A stretch of DNA of 64,000 nucleotides from Hydrogenispora ethanolica (GTDB taxonomy: Bacteria > Bacillota > UBA4882 > UBA8346): NCBI RefSeq assembly GCF_004340685.1, contig NZ_SLUN01000013.1, forward strand, positions 1 through 64,000, read 5' to 3'. Below the pieces are notes generated by a model, which saw only the letters and a program-made list of their open reading frames with translations, was not told the DNA's origin and made no database searches. The translations under genes were made by a program, and so were the position numbers. The stretch's first letter is position 1. The number at the start of each line of letters is the position of its first letter. Of the stretch, positions 51,311 through 60,132 are shown one piece after another.

Positions 51311-53749
51311 ATGAGTACCAAGGACCTGTCGCTCCAGCTCAAGGACCAGCTTGCCGCCGCCGAGCGCCGTTTGAACGAACTGGATCGCGAACGGCAAACG
51401 CTGCTCGATCGGATCCAAGCGTTGCAGCAAGAGCTGCGCGCATTTCCGCCGGATTCGACCCCAACGGTCGAATCCGGCGCGGCGCATGCGGCCGATTGGG
51501 GAAAGGGAATCAGCAATCTTTCACCGCCCGAGGTCAAAGTGGCCCTGTTCCGCTCATTGTTTCAGGGCCGCGCCGACGTATACGCCCGCCGCTGGGAGAA
51601 CCGCAAGACGGGAAAATCGGGTTATGCCCCGGTCTGCCAGAAAGAGTGGCTGCCGGGCCTCTGCAATAAACCGAGCGTCAAATGCGGCGAATGTCCCCAC
51701 CGGTCCTTCCCGCCCCTCACCGAAGACGTGGTCCGGAATCATTTGGAAGGGAAGCTGATCCTCGGCTTGTATCCGTTGTTGCCGGACGAGACCTGCCGGT
51801 TTCTGGTCGCCGACTTCGACAAAGATTCATGGCGGGAGGATGCCCGGGCCTTGCGGGAGATCTGCCGGAGACTCGGCGTTCCGGCCGCCTTGGAACGCTC
51901 CCGTTCCGGCAATGGCGGGCACGTCTGGATCTTTTTCAGCGGGCCGGTTCCGGCGGCGCTCGCCCGGAAACTCGGCGCTTATCTGGTGACCGAAACCTTG
52001 GAGAGCCGCCCCGAAATCGGGCTCGACTCGTATGACCGGTTCATTCCCGGCCAGGATACCATGCCGCAGGGCGGCTTCGGCAGCCTGATCGCCCTGCCGC
52101 TGCAGAAAAAACCGCGGGAGCTGGGGTACAGCGTATTCCTGGACGATCAACTTGAGCCTTACCGGGATCAATGGGCGTTTCTCGCTTCCCTGGAGCGTCT
52201 GAGCCCGGAACGGGTGAATGGCATCGTCGATCAAGCGGCCATGGCCGGAAAGATCATCGGCGTTCCGCTGCTGCCGGAGGAGGAGAGCGGCGGCGATCCC
52301 TGGCGGAACCGGCCGGCCCGTTCCCAAGGAACGGCCGTGAGCGGCCCGTTCCCCAAAACGCTCACCATCACCGTCAGCAACCAGCTTTATATTCCGAAGG
52401 AATCATTGTCGCCGTCGCTGAAGAACCGCCTGATCCAGCTGGCGGCCTTTCAAAACCCGGAGTTCTATAAAGCGCAGGCCATGCGTTTGCCCACCCACGA
52501 CAAGCCGCGCATCATCAGTTGCGCCGAATCGTTCGCCAAATACATCGGGTTGCCGCGCGGCTGCCGGGACGAGGCGCTGGAATTGCTGACTTCCTGCGGG
52601 ATTCAGGTGGACTTTCACGAGGAGCGCAATTTCGGCAAACCCATTGATCTGCGTTTTCAAGGAACGCTCCGGCCGGAACAGCAGCGGGCGGCGGAGGCCC
52701 TGTTGGCTCAGGAGACGGGCGTTTTGGCGGCGACGACCGCCTTTGGCAAGACGGTCGTCGCCAGCTACCTCATTGCCCAACGGGCCGTTAATACGCTGGT
52801 CGTTCTCCACCGGCAGCAATTGCTCGACCAATGGGTGGCCCGCCTTTGTACGTTCTTGAATATTCAGCCGGAACAGATCGGCCGGATCGGCGGCGGGAAG
52901 TACCGGCCCGGGGGAATCGTCGATGTGGCGCTCATCCAGAGTCTGGTGAAAGAGAATGCCGTGGCGGAAGTGGTGGCCGACTACGGCCAGCTGATCGTCG
53001 ACGAATGCCATCATATCTCGGCCTTCAGCTTTGAACAGGTGGCCCGGCATTGCAAGGCCCGCTATGTGGCGGGGCTGTCGGCCACGGTGATCCGGAAGGA
53101 CGGCCGGCATCCGATTATCTTCATGCAATGCGGCCCGGTCCGCTACCGGGTCGACGCCCGCAAACAAGCGCAGCGGATGCCTTTTGACCACCGGGTGATC
53201 CGGCGGGAGACCGGTTTCCAATGGCCCGAACCGGCTCAGAATCCGACGATTCAGGATATCTATACCGCCTTGATCGGAAACGAGCGGCGGAACGACATGA
53301 TATTCGACGACTGTCTCAAGGCGCTGGAGGCAAAACGTTCGCCGGTCCTGATCACCGAACGCAAAGAACACCTGCAGTACTTCGCCGAACGGCTGGCCAA
53401 GTTCGCCAAGAATGTCGTCGTGCTCCAGGGCGGGATGGGCGTGAAGCAGCGCCAGGCGGCGCAGGAGCGACTGGCGGCGATCCCCGCCGACGAAGAGCGG
53501 ATCATTTTGGCGACCGGGCGCTACCTGGGCGAGGGGTTCGATGACGCCCGGCTCGACACGCTCTTCCTGACGATGCCCATCTCCTGGCAGGGAACCTTAG
53601 CTCAGTACGCGGGGAGGTTGCACCGCGAACACGACCGGAAGTCGGAGGTGCTCATCTACGATTACGTCGATTCCGAGGTGCCGGTGCTCCAAAAGATGTG
53701 GCAGAAACGGATCAAAGGGTATCAGGCCATCGGCTACCGGATGGACTAA
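51311..53749 (+). CDS. TOTE-type primase-helicase (AEP primase plus SF2 helicase)
   Basis: This 812-residue protein has four parts. Residues 1-45 are a coiled coil. A zinc-knuckle-like segment follows (VCQKEWLPGLCNKPSVKCGECPHRSF). An archaeo-eukaryotic primase core keeps its catalytic aspartates (FLVADFDKDSW) and the ERSRSGNGGHVWIFF motif. Last is a superfamily-2 helicase with P-loop TTAFGKT, Walker B VDECHH, LSATVIRKDG, and motif VI QYAGRLHR. This architecture is that of TOTE conflict systems, proposed to act against invading DNA. No other TOTE component is adjacent. ATG 51311 is supported by AGAGG; a terminator follows. Confidence 0.88.
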   Translation: MSTKDLSLQLKDQLAAAERRLNELDRERQTLLDRIQALQQELRAFPPDSTPTVESGAAHAADWGKGISNLSPPEVKVALFRSLFQGRADVYARRWENRKTGKSGYAPVCQKEWLPGLCNKPSVKCGECPHRSFPPLTEDVVRNHLEGKLILGLYPLLPDETCRFLVADFDKDSWREDARALREICRRLGVPAALERSRSGNGGHVWIFFSGPVPAALARKLGAYLVTETLESRPEIGLDSYDRFIPGQDTMPQGGFGSLIALPLQKKPRELGYSVFLDDQLEPYRDQWAFLASLERLSPERVNGIVDQAAMAGKIIGVPLLPEEESGGDPWRNRPARSQGTAVSGPFPKTLTITVSNQLYIPKESLSPSLKNRLIQLAAFQNPEFYKAQAMRLPTHDKPRIISCAESFAKYIGLPRGCRDEALELLTSCGIQVDFHEERNFGKPIDLRFQGTLRPEQQRAAEALLAQETGVLAATTAFGKTVVASYLIAQRAVNTLVVLHRQQLLDQWVARLCTFLNIQPEQIGRIGGGKYRPGGIVDVALIQSLVKENAVAEVVADYGQLIVDECHHISAFSFEQVARHCKARYVAGLSATVIRKDGRHPIIFMQCGPVRYRVDARKQAQRMPFDHRVIRRETGFQWPEPAQNPTIQDIYTALIGNERRNDMIFDDCLKALEAKRSPVLITERKEHLQYFAERLAKFAKNVVVLQGGMGVKQRQAAQERLAAIPADEERIILATGRYLGEGFDDARLDTLFLTMPISWQGTLAQYAGRLHREHDRKSEVLIYDYVDSEVPVLQKMWQKRIKGYQAIGYRMD

Positions 53750-53780
53750 AGAGATACGAACGTTTGCTATGATCGATTGC

Positions 53781-53815
53781 GACTGGCCGTGACGCTTCGG
53801 CCGGTCTTTTCTTTT
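53781..53815 (+). terminator. Terminator after the primase-helicase gene
   Basis: GACTGGCCG at 53781-53789 pairs with CGGCCGGTC at 53798-53806, followed by TTTTCTTTT. It shows that the regulator downstream has its own promoter. Confidence 0.88.
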
Positions 53816-53856
53816 ACGGAGGGACCGATGTCCTTTTCCCGGGCCGGGGATTCGAT

Positions 53857-53862
53857 TATAAT
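53857..53862 (+). promoter_or_regulatory. -10 element of the Crp/Fnr regulator gene
   Basis: A perfect TATAAT at 53857-53862, downstream of a terminator, with a weak -35 (TTTTCC near 53834). It would give a start of transcription near 53869 and a very short leader, which decides the start codon of the next gene. Confidence 0.6.
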
Positions 53863-53884
53863 GATGGCGAAAGGGGGGAGTCCT

Positions 53885-54553
53885 TTGTTTGATCTGTTTA
53901 CGAAAGAGCCCCGGTTGCGGGAGATCCTGGCCTGTTGCCCGGAGCAAGCCGCGCAACGGGCGAAGGTCACCAAAGCGCAGAGCGGAAAGACTATTTTCCG
54001 GCAAGGGGAACCGCCGCCTTTTTTCTGCATTTTACTGTCCGGGCATCTGCGGGCCTATTATACCAGCAGTCTCGGAACCAGATATCGGGTATTGATCCAT
54101 AATCCCGGCGAGATCATGGGAGAGATCGAGATTCTCGAGGGACGCTCCTGCATCTGCACGGTCGAAGCCTTAACGGAATCCACCCTGCTTTGCCTGAACA
54201 AAGAGGATTACCTGCAATGGCTGCAGGCGGACCGGAATTTTAATATGTACATCCACCGGCAACTCTGCGACAAGGTCTATCTATTGTCCAAGAAAGGCGC
54301 CGAGGACATTCTCTACCCTTTGAAATACCGCCTGCTGAATCTGGTCCATTACCTGCTGGAAGAGAACGACTGGGCTGACGGCGCCGGCGTTCCAATGCGC
54401 AAGGAGACGCTGGAAGAAGAGTTGGGAGTGACGGTGCGGAGCATCAACCGGATCATTCGGGAGCTCAAGACCCAGGGAGTGCTCTGCTATGAGCGGGGGT
54501 ATCTGAAAGTGCTCTCCCGCCAGTTACTGATCCGGGAGATGAATCAGTTTTGA
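53885..54553 (+). CDS. Crp/Fnr-family transcriptional regulator
   Basis: This protein has a cyclic-nucleotide-binding-type beta-barrel (FRQGEPPPFFCILLSGHLRAYYTS, GEIMGEIEILEGRSCICTVEALTESTLLCL) and a C-terminal winged helix (RKETLEEELGVTVRSINRIIRELKTQGVL). The motifs for cAMP binding are not kept, so the ligand is unknown. I choose TTG 53885 after GGGGGGAG, because a TATAAT lies at 53857 and the upstream ATGs (53828, 53861, 53864) fall in or before the promoter. This gives 222 residues beginning MFDLFTKEPRL. It may control the carrier encoded 27 bases later. Confidence 0.88.
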   Translation: MFDLFTKEPRLREILACCPEQAAQRAKVTKAQSGKTIFRQGEPPPFFCILLSGHLRAYYTSSLGTRYRVLIHNPGEIMGEIEILEGRSCICTVEALTESTLLCLNKEDYLQWLQADRNFNMYIHRQLCDKVYLLSKKGAEDILYPLKYRLLNLVHYLLEENDWADGAGVPMRKETLEEELGVTVRSINRIIRELKTQGVLCYERGYLKVLSRQLLIREMNQF

Positions 54554-54580
54554 GCAGGTTCCGGGAGGAGGAGATTCGGC

Positions 54581-55600
54581 ATGACCAGTGCGAACGTTTG
54601 GGGATTGCTGTGGGGCGTTCTGGCCGGAGCCCTGGCCGGCACGGCCGCGGTCTTTTCGAAAAAGGCCACGGGATGGCGGATTGAGAATATCTGGCTCATC
54701 TATTCCTGCTGGTCGCTGGGGTTCTTTCCCGGACTGATCGCCTGGGCCACGATCCCCCATTGGGGGTCGGCGATCCGCGCGACGCCGCTCTTGGTTTTGG
54801 TAGCAGTCTTTTTGTTCGGTTGCGGCTGGGGCTTCTCCAACATCGGCTTCGCCATCGGCCTGCAACGGCTGGGGCTGGCCCTGACTTCGGTGCTCATCAT
54901 CGGCCTCGGCAATGCTATCGGCGCCATGGTTCCGTTGCTCTGGAGCCACGGGGAAGTATGGGGCGGGCCGGTCGGCTTGGCGATCAGCGCCGGGGTTTTC
55001 ATCACGTTGGTCGGGATTATTCTGTGTTCCATCGCCACCTGGGAGAAGAAAGGGACTGATGTGGACCGCTCCCTCCGGGATGGGGGCCGTGTGGCCCGGG
55101 GAATCGCGATCTGCGTTGCCTCCGGGATCCTCAGCTCCTTATTCAATCTTGCGTTGATGGTGGGAGAGCCGTTGGAACGCCAGGCGGTGCGCCTGGGCGC
55201 TTTGCCGCGGGATGCGGCCAACGCTACCTGGGGGCTGGCGCTTTTCGGGGGCTTGTTCGTGACGGCGGGCTATTGCATTCTGCAATTCCGGCGCAACCAT
55301 AGTTGGCGTATGTACCGGTCGCCGGGTACCGGCGCCAATTGGGGCTATACTTTTTTGATGGGATTGTTCTGGTTCGGCGGAGTCGTCCTGTACGGCATGT
55401 CGGTGCGCAGTTTGGGAGAGTTTGGCCCCTCCATCGGCTGGCCGATCTTTCAAAGCCTGCAAATCGCCATGGCCAACGGGTGGGGAATAATCACCGGCGA
55501 ATGGCGGAATCTGAGCCGGGGCGCGCTGTGGACCCGCGGCGCCGGATTGGCTGTGCTGTTCCTGGGGATCGCCGTCATCGGCTGGGCGAGTACCTTATAA
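54581..55600 (+). CDS. RhaT-family sugar permease (L-rhamnose/H+ symporter-like)
   Basis: This 339-residue membrane protein has ten helices and the RhaT family pattern: GVLAGALAGTAAVFSKKATGWRIENIWLIYSCWSLGFFPG at the start, GWGFSNIGFAIGLQRLGLALTSVLIIGLGNAIGAMVPL in the middle, and NWGYTFLMGLFWFGGVVLYGMSVRSLGEFGPSIGWPIFQSLQIAMANGWGI. E. coli RhaT imports L-rhamnose with protons; the sugar here is not known and no rhamnose genes are nearby. ATG 54581 follows GGGAGGAGG. It is probably under the preceding Crp/Fnr regulator. Confidence 0.88.
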   Translation: MTSANVWGLLWGVLAGALAGTAAVFSKKATGWRIENIWLIYSCWSLGFFPGLIAWATIPHWGSAIRATPLLVLVAVFLFGCGWGFSNIGFAIGLQRLGLALTSVLIIGLGNAIGAMVPLLWSHGEVWGGPVGLAISAGVFITLVGIILCSIATWEKKGTDVDRSLRDGGRVARGIAICVASGILSSLFNLALMVGEPLERQAVRLGALPRDAANATWGLALFGGLFVTAGYCILQFRRNHSWRMYRSPGTGANWGYTFLMGLFWFGGVVLYGMSVRSLGEFGPSIGWPIFQSLQIAMANGWGIITGEWRNLSRGALWTRGAGLAVLFLGIAVIGWASTL

Positions 55601-55710
55601 CCTCCCGCGATAGGGCCGGTCGCAAATGTTAAATTAAAGTAAATAAAAGACACGAGATATTGCCATTTTTAGGAATTCGGATATGATGGAATCGTCCTAT
55701 AGGGGATTTT

Positions 55711-55738
55711 TGCCATACGCGAGAATGGCATCTTCTTT
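55711..55738 (+). terminator. Terminator-like hairpin
   Basis: TGCCAT pairs with ATGGCA around an ACGCGAGA loop, followed by TCTTCTTTTA. A second hairpin GGAGCG-ctgct-CGCTCC follows at 55742-55758. These lie between the permease and DUF2807 genes and probably end the permease transcript. Confidence 0.6.
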
Positions 55739-55804
55739 TAATGGAGCGCTGCTCGCTCCGGGCTTAAAACCGAAAATGCCCCGGATCCGGGGTGGAGGGG
55801 ACGG

Positions 55805-56563
55805 TTGCAAGGCATGAAGAACGGCTTTTTGACGATCCTGATTATTTTTTTGATCGCCATGAGTTATCTGCAGACTGCGCCTGCGGGTGAGCTGCCCGAT
55901 GTTAGCGCGTGGTTCCGGCACGTCCAGGGTTCCGGCAAAATCGTCCAGGAACAGCGGAACGTGCCGGAGCTGGCGGGGGTACAGCTGGATGGCGGCGGCA
56001 CCCTTTATTTGCGGCAAGGAGAGAAGCAAAGGGTGGAGGTGGCCACCGATGACAACCTCCTGAGCCTGCTCCGGACCCGGGTCGACGGCGACGGGGTTCT
56101 GCATGTCGGATTTGAAGCCGGGAGCGTCAATCCCACCCAATTGGAGATCTTTGTTACCGCGAGACAGATCCGGAGCCTGAAGATCGCCGGTTCCGGCAAG
56201 GTCCTCGGCCAAGGCAAGATCGGCGGCGAGGATTTAAAACTGATCATCGCCGGGTCGGGAAATATGGCCTTGGATCTGGATTTGAAACAGTTAGACAGTG
56301 ATATTTCCGGTTCCGGGAATCTCGCCCTGTCCGGCCGCGCCGACACGCAGCGGGTCCGGATATCGGGCAGCGGTTCCGTGAACGCCTTGGAACTGGAGAG
56401 CCAAAGCGCGAAGATCGACGTCTCGGGATCGGGCGACTGCAACGTCCGGGTGCGCGATGAATTGCAGGCCCATATCAGCGGCAGCGGCAAAGTGCAGTAT
56501 CAAGGCCAACCCAGGTTGGACACCCACGTCTCCGGATCGGGTAAAATCTTGAGTATCCCGTGA
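55805..56563 (+). CDS. DUF2807 (GIN-domain) exported protein
   Basis: This 252-residue protein has an N-terminal membrane or signal segment (FLTILIIFLIAMSYLQ). It is followed by a right-handed beta-helix-like domain made of short repeats centred on SGSG or AGSG: IAGSGKVLGQG, IAGSGNMALDL, ISGSGNLALSG, ISGSGSVNALE, VSGSGDCNVRV, ISGSGKVQYQG, VSGSGKILSIP. These spacings of about 18-22 residues are typical of DUF2807, an envelope-associated fold of unknown role. TTG 55805 follows GGAGGGG at good spacing; ATG 55814 is an alternative. Confidence 0.9.
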   Translation: MQGMKNGFLTILIIFLIAMSYLQTAPAGELPDVSAWFRHVQGSGKIVQEQRNVPELAGVQLDGGGTLYLRQGEKQRVEVATDDNLLSLLRTRVDGDGVLHVGFEAGSVNPTQLEIFVTARQIRSLKIAGSGKVLGQGKIGGEDLKLIIAGSGNMALDLDLKQLDSDISGSGNLALSGRADTQRVRISGSGSVNALELESQSAKIDVSGSGDCNVRVRDELQAHISGSGKVQYQGQPRLDTHVSGSGKILSIP

Positions 56564-56615
56564 GTTCCCGCTCCGCAGCGTTCTTAATAGCTCATTGCAG
56601 GAAGGCGGTGTTTGC

Positions 56616-56708
56616 ATGGCGGTCAACGATCCCAAAACGCTCCGTTGGATCCGGATCACGTTGGCGGTGATCATTGCCTACCTGATCTGGGTGTATGGCC
56701 GAGGCTGA
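56616..56708 (+). CDS. 30-residue single-helix membrane microprotein
   Basis: ATG 56616 follows AGGAAGG at 56599-56605 and opens a 30-codon frame ending in TGA at 56706. The product starts MAVNDPKTLRWIR and then has one hydrophobic helix (ITLAVIIAYLIWVYG), followed by RG. The positive-inside pattern and a good site support translation. It begins about 50 bases after the DUF2807 gene and is followed by a terminator, so it may be the last gene of that transcript. No known family recognised. Confidence 0.5.
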   Translation: MAVNDPKTLRWIRITLAVIIAYLIWVYGRG

Positions 56709-56775
56709 GGCACCCGGGCGCCCCGATTGATTGAATCATCCGACGCAAGATTTCCCGTCATCCTTGCGAATTCAG

Positions 56776-56799
56776 ATCCGGAGCCGTCCGGATTTTTTT
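56776..56799 (+). terminator. Intrinsic terminator
   Basis: ATCCGG and CCGGAT form a stem around AGCCGT, followed by seven T. It ends the DUF2807-microprotein transcript and overlaps the end of the convergent MATE gene region. Confidence 0.8.
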
Positions 56800-58201
56800 A
56801 TTGAGATTCCGTTTTCGCCTCTGGCTTGGCAACGCACTGAATGATGACGTGCTTTTGCCAGTTGCCCCATTGAAAGCGCCGCCAATACGCAGCGCTCCGG
56901 ATCAGCCAATCCAGGTACATCCCGCTCCAGACCCCCAAAACGCCCCACTGCCACTGGACGCATAGCACATAGCCCAGACTGATCCGGAACAGCCACATGC
57001 TGAGGGCCGAAACCAGCAGAGTATAGCCGACGTCGCCGGCTCCTTTCATCCCCGCCGGCAGGATAAAGGAATGGGGCCAGAGGATCAGGAAGAAGGCGGT
57101 TATCCGTAACAACTGCGCGGTCAGGCGGACCACCTCGTGATGAGGGTTGAAAAGGGAAGCCAGGAATGGAAACAAGGGAATCATGGCGATATTCAGTCCC
57201 ACCAGACAGAGCACGGCCAATTTCGTCAGATAGGCCAGGGACTTTTTGGCTTCGGCGCATTCGCCCCGGCCCATGTATTGGCCGACCAGCGTGGTGGCGG
57301 CGACGCTCAGGGCGCTGCCGGGAATGACCATCAGCGCGTGCAGCGTGCCCGCCACGTAATTGGCGACGATCGGCACGGTGCCAAGGGGCACGATGAAAGT
57401 CTGGGTGATCAGTTTTCCGGCATTGAAGAGCAGCGACTCCAGGCTTGCCGGAACGCCGATATTCAGGATGGAGCGGATCAGGCCCCAATCCGGCTTGTAG
57501 CGCCAGAAACGGGTGATCATCAGATTTCCCGAGCCCCGCGCCAAGATGTAGATCAAAAGCAGGGCGCCGCAAAGCCGGGCGAGCCCGATCCCCAGCGCCG
57601 CTCCGCGCACGCCGAATCCGGACAGCTGCAGCGGGGGCAGGCCGAAGATCAGCAGATAGCTGGCGACGATATTAATGATATTCATGATAATGACCACTTT
57701 GGCGGGGGTGCGGGTATCCCCGGCACCGCGCAAGAGGCCGCAGGCGATGGAGGTCAGAGCGATCAGCGGGTAGACGGGCAACGTGTATTGCAGATAGGTA
57801 TAGGCCAGCTGAAGCACCTGGCCTTCGGCGCTGCCGTAAAGGACGCCCAAGAGCTCCCGGCGGAACAGGTGAATCAACACCCCAATCAGCGCGGCCAGGA
57901 TCAATCCGCTGTGCAACGCTTGTTTTGAGGTATTGCCGGCGTTTTTCAATTCGTTTCTTCCGATATAGTGGGCCACCACCACCGTTCCTCCCACGGCCAG
58001 AGAGGAAAAGGCGGCGATGAAAATATTGTTGAGGGTATCGATGAGGCCGATGGCGGCGGCGGCTTCTTTGCCGATACGCGCGGCCATCATGGCATTCACG
58101 GCTCCCATCAGGGTGATGAAAGCTTGCTCGGTGATGACGGGAAGCGTCAAGCGCCATACTTCGCCGCGGATTTGCCGGTTGTCAGGGGAAGCTTTGAACA
58201 T
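56798..58201 (-). CDS. MATE-family efflux transporter
   Basis: This 467-residue protein of the multidrug and toxic compound extrusion family has twelve helices. Family segments are EVWRLTLPVITEQAFITLMGAVNAMMAARIGKEAAAAIGL, LPVYPLIALTSIACGLLRGAGDTRTPAKVVIIMNIINIVASYLLIFG and ALSVAATTLVGQYMGRGECAEAKK. It uses Na+ or H+ gradients to export drugs or metabolites; the substrate is unknown. Start ATG 58201. No linked regulator. Confidence 0.93.
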   Translation of the reverse strand: MFKASPDNRQIRGEVWRLTLPVITEQAFITLMGAVNAMMAARIGKEAAAAIGLIDTLNNIFIAAFSSLAVGGTVVVAHYIGRNELKNAGNTSKQALHSGLILAALIGVLIHLFRRELLGVLYGSAEGQVLQLAYTYLQYTLPVYPLIALTSIACGLLRGAGDTRTPAKVVIIMNIINIVASYLLIFGLPPLQLSGFGVRGAALGIGLARLCGALLLIYILARGSGNLMITRFWRYKPDWGLIRSILNIGVPASLESLLFNAGKLITQTFIVPLGTVPIVANYVAGTLHALMVIPGSALSVAATTLVGQYMGRGECAEAKKSLAYLTKLAVLCLVGLNIAMIPLFPFLASLFNPHHEVVRLTAQLLRITAFFLILWPHSFILPAGMKGAGDVGYTLLVSALSMWLFRISLGYVLCVQWQWGVLGVWSGMYLDWLIRSAAYWRRFQWGNWQKHVIIQCVAKPEAKTESQ

Positions 58202-58438
58202 CGAAGCGTGTCTTCCTGTATGTTTTCAACAGCTGCCAAACCTAATTGTATTATACCACCTTCCGCCCGGGCCGGATTGAAATATCTTTTTACCCAATCG
58301 TAATTTACATATTGTTAAACCCGCCGGATTTGCCGATTATTAAAAAATAAGGTTACATGGAAACGATTTCATCGCCAAGCCCAATTTTCAAACATTCAGG
58401 GTGGGAGCGGCGGAAAGGCCTCCGGGGGTTTTGACAAT

Positions 58439-60055
58439 ATGGATGACCTGAACAGGACGAAGCAAGATTTGCTGCAAGAACTAGTCGCATTGCGCCAGGA
58501 AAACGAGGCGCTACAAAAAGAAAGGTCGCAACTCCGCGATTTGCAGGAACGGTTCCACTTCTTGCAAGTCCTGCTCGATACCATACCCAGCCCCTTTTTT
58601 TATAAGGACCGCGCCGGCCGCTATTTGGGGTGCAACGTCGGTCTGGAAAAATATCTGGGCCGCTCCCGCGATCAGATCATCGGCAAAACCTCCGCTGAAA
58701 TCTATCCCCCGGAAAATGCCGCGCAATACCGCCGCCATGACCTGGAACTGCTTCAAACCGGCGGGACGCGGACCGATGAGGACCGGGTCGGCTTTCTGCC
58801 GGACGGCCGCGAACACCACGTCCTGATCAAGAAAGCCTGCTACCGCGGGAAGAATGGCGAGATCGGCGGGGTAGTCGGAGTGATCGCCGAGGTTAACGGC
58901 TACCCGAAGGCGACGGACGCCGCAGAAAACCTTGGCCGCGCCGGGAGCCAATTCCTCGCCAATATCAGCCAGGAGATCCGGGCTCCGCTGACTGGGATCG
59001 TCAGCCTGACCGATTTGCTGCTGCGGACCGATCTCAGCGGCGCGCAGCGCGAGTATCTGACGCTGATTCAGCAAGCCGCGCTCACCCTGCGCCAGTTGAT
59101 CCACGATATTCTCGATCTGAACAAGCCGGAGAAAGACGCGGCCGATTTGGAGATCGCGCCGTTTGATCTCTATGTGACCATCATGAATGGGATCAAGATC
59201 GCCGATATGGCGGCCGGCAATAAAGGACTGCATCTGCTGTACAGCATCGATTCATCCATCCCGCAACGGGTCCGGGGGGATAAACTCCGTTTGCAACAAA
59301 TTCTGAGCAATATTCTGAATCACGCCATCCAATGCACCGAGCGGGGTTCGATCTCGGTCACCGTCACCCGCCAGGGCGAGTCGAAGGGAATCACCGCCGT
59401 TCGCTTCCGGATCGCCGATACCGGGAGCGGCATTCCCCCGGAGAAGCTGGCGGCGCTCTTTGAATCTTCCCGGCGAGCGGAGGAACCCGACGATGAGGGC
59501 ACCGGATTGGGCCTGGCCATCGCCAAGCATTTCATCGAACGGATGGGAGGCGACCTTCAGGTCCAAAGCGAGGTCGACAAAGGCAGCTGCTTTGTGTTCA
59601 CGATTGCCTTTCCCGGGGCCGGCGTTCCGCCGGAAACCGGCGAGCGGGAATCCTCCATAGCTCAGGGAATGGCCAGACCGCGGGAGGCTTTCCGGATCCT
59701 CGTGGCTGAAGATTATGAAGCCAACCAGATCGTGATGGGTGAGATTTTAAAGTTCAAAGGCTACCAGTATACGGTGGTCGCGAACGGAATCGAAGCTCTG
59801 AAGGAGTTGGAGCGGAACCGCTACGATCTGGTGCTGATGGACGTTCAAATGCCGGGGATGAGCGGTTTGGAAGCCACCGCGCGGCTGCGGCTGGGCGAGC
59901 AAGGGACCGGCCGGCGTCTGCCGGTCATCGGCCTGACGGGCTACGCCATGACCGAAGACGAAGAACGCTGTCGGGCCGCAGGGATGGACGGCTATCTGGC
60001 TAAGCCCATCTCCGTCAAGGAACTCTACGATCTCCTGGACCATTTTTTAAAATAA
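58439..60055 (+). CDS. Hybrid histidine kinase lacking the phospho-accepting His
   Basis: This 538-residue soluble protein has an N-terminal coiled coil (1-40), a PAS domain (about 40-155, LLDTIPSPFFYKDRAGRYLGCN), HisKA, HATPase, and a C-terminal receiver. The HisKA box reads ANISQEIRAPL: residue 178 is Gln (CAG at 58970-58972) where the family has His. In the N-box, residue 295 is His (NILNHAIQ) where the Mg-binding Asn is expected. The later G-boxes (ADTGSGI, GTGLGLAIAK) and the receiver (AEDYEANQ, LMDVQMPG, AKPI) are intact. It is probably a pseudokinase or phosphatase-type sensor whose receiver is fed by another kinase. Confidence 0.92.
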   Translation: MDDLNRTKQDLLQELVALRQENEALQKERSQLRDLQERFHFLQVLLDTIPSPFFYKDRAGRYLGCNVGLEKYLGRSRDQIIGKTSAEIYPPENAAQYRRHDLELLQTGGTRTDEDRVGFLPDGREHHVLIKKACYRGKNGEIGGVVGVIAEVNGYPKATDAAENLGRAGSQFLANISQEIRAPLTGIVSLTDLLLRTDLSGAQREYLTLIQQAALTLRQLIHDILDLNKPEKDAADLEIAPFDLYVTIMNGIKIADMAAGNKGLHLLYSIDSSIPQRVRGDKLRLQQILSNILNHAIQCTERGSISVTVTRQGESKGITAVRFRIADTGSGIPPEKLAALFESSRRAEEPDDEGTGLGLAIAKHFIERMGGDLQVQSEVDKGSCFVFTIAFPGAGVPPETGERESSIAQGMARPREAFRILVAEDYEANQIVMGEILKFKGYQYTVVANGIEALKELERNRYDLVLMDVQMPGMSGLEATARLRLGEQGTGRRLPVIGLTGYAMTEDEERCRAAGMDGYLAKPISVKELYDLLDHFLK

Positions 60056-60132
60056 CTTGAGCCCGCCGAATGGGACGGTTTCCGGAGCGAGTAGCCCCGG
60101 GCCTTCTCAATCCGGAAGCGGTCCGGCGGGCG

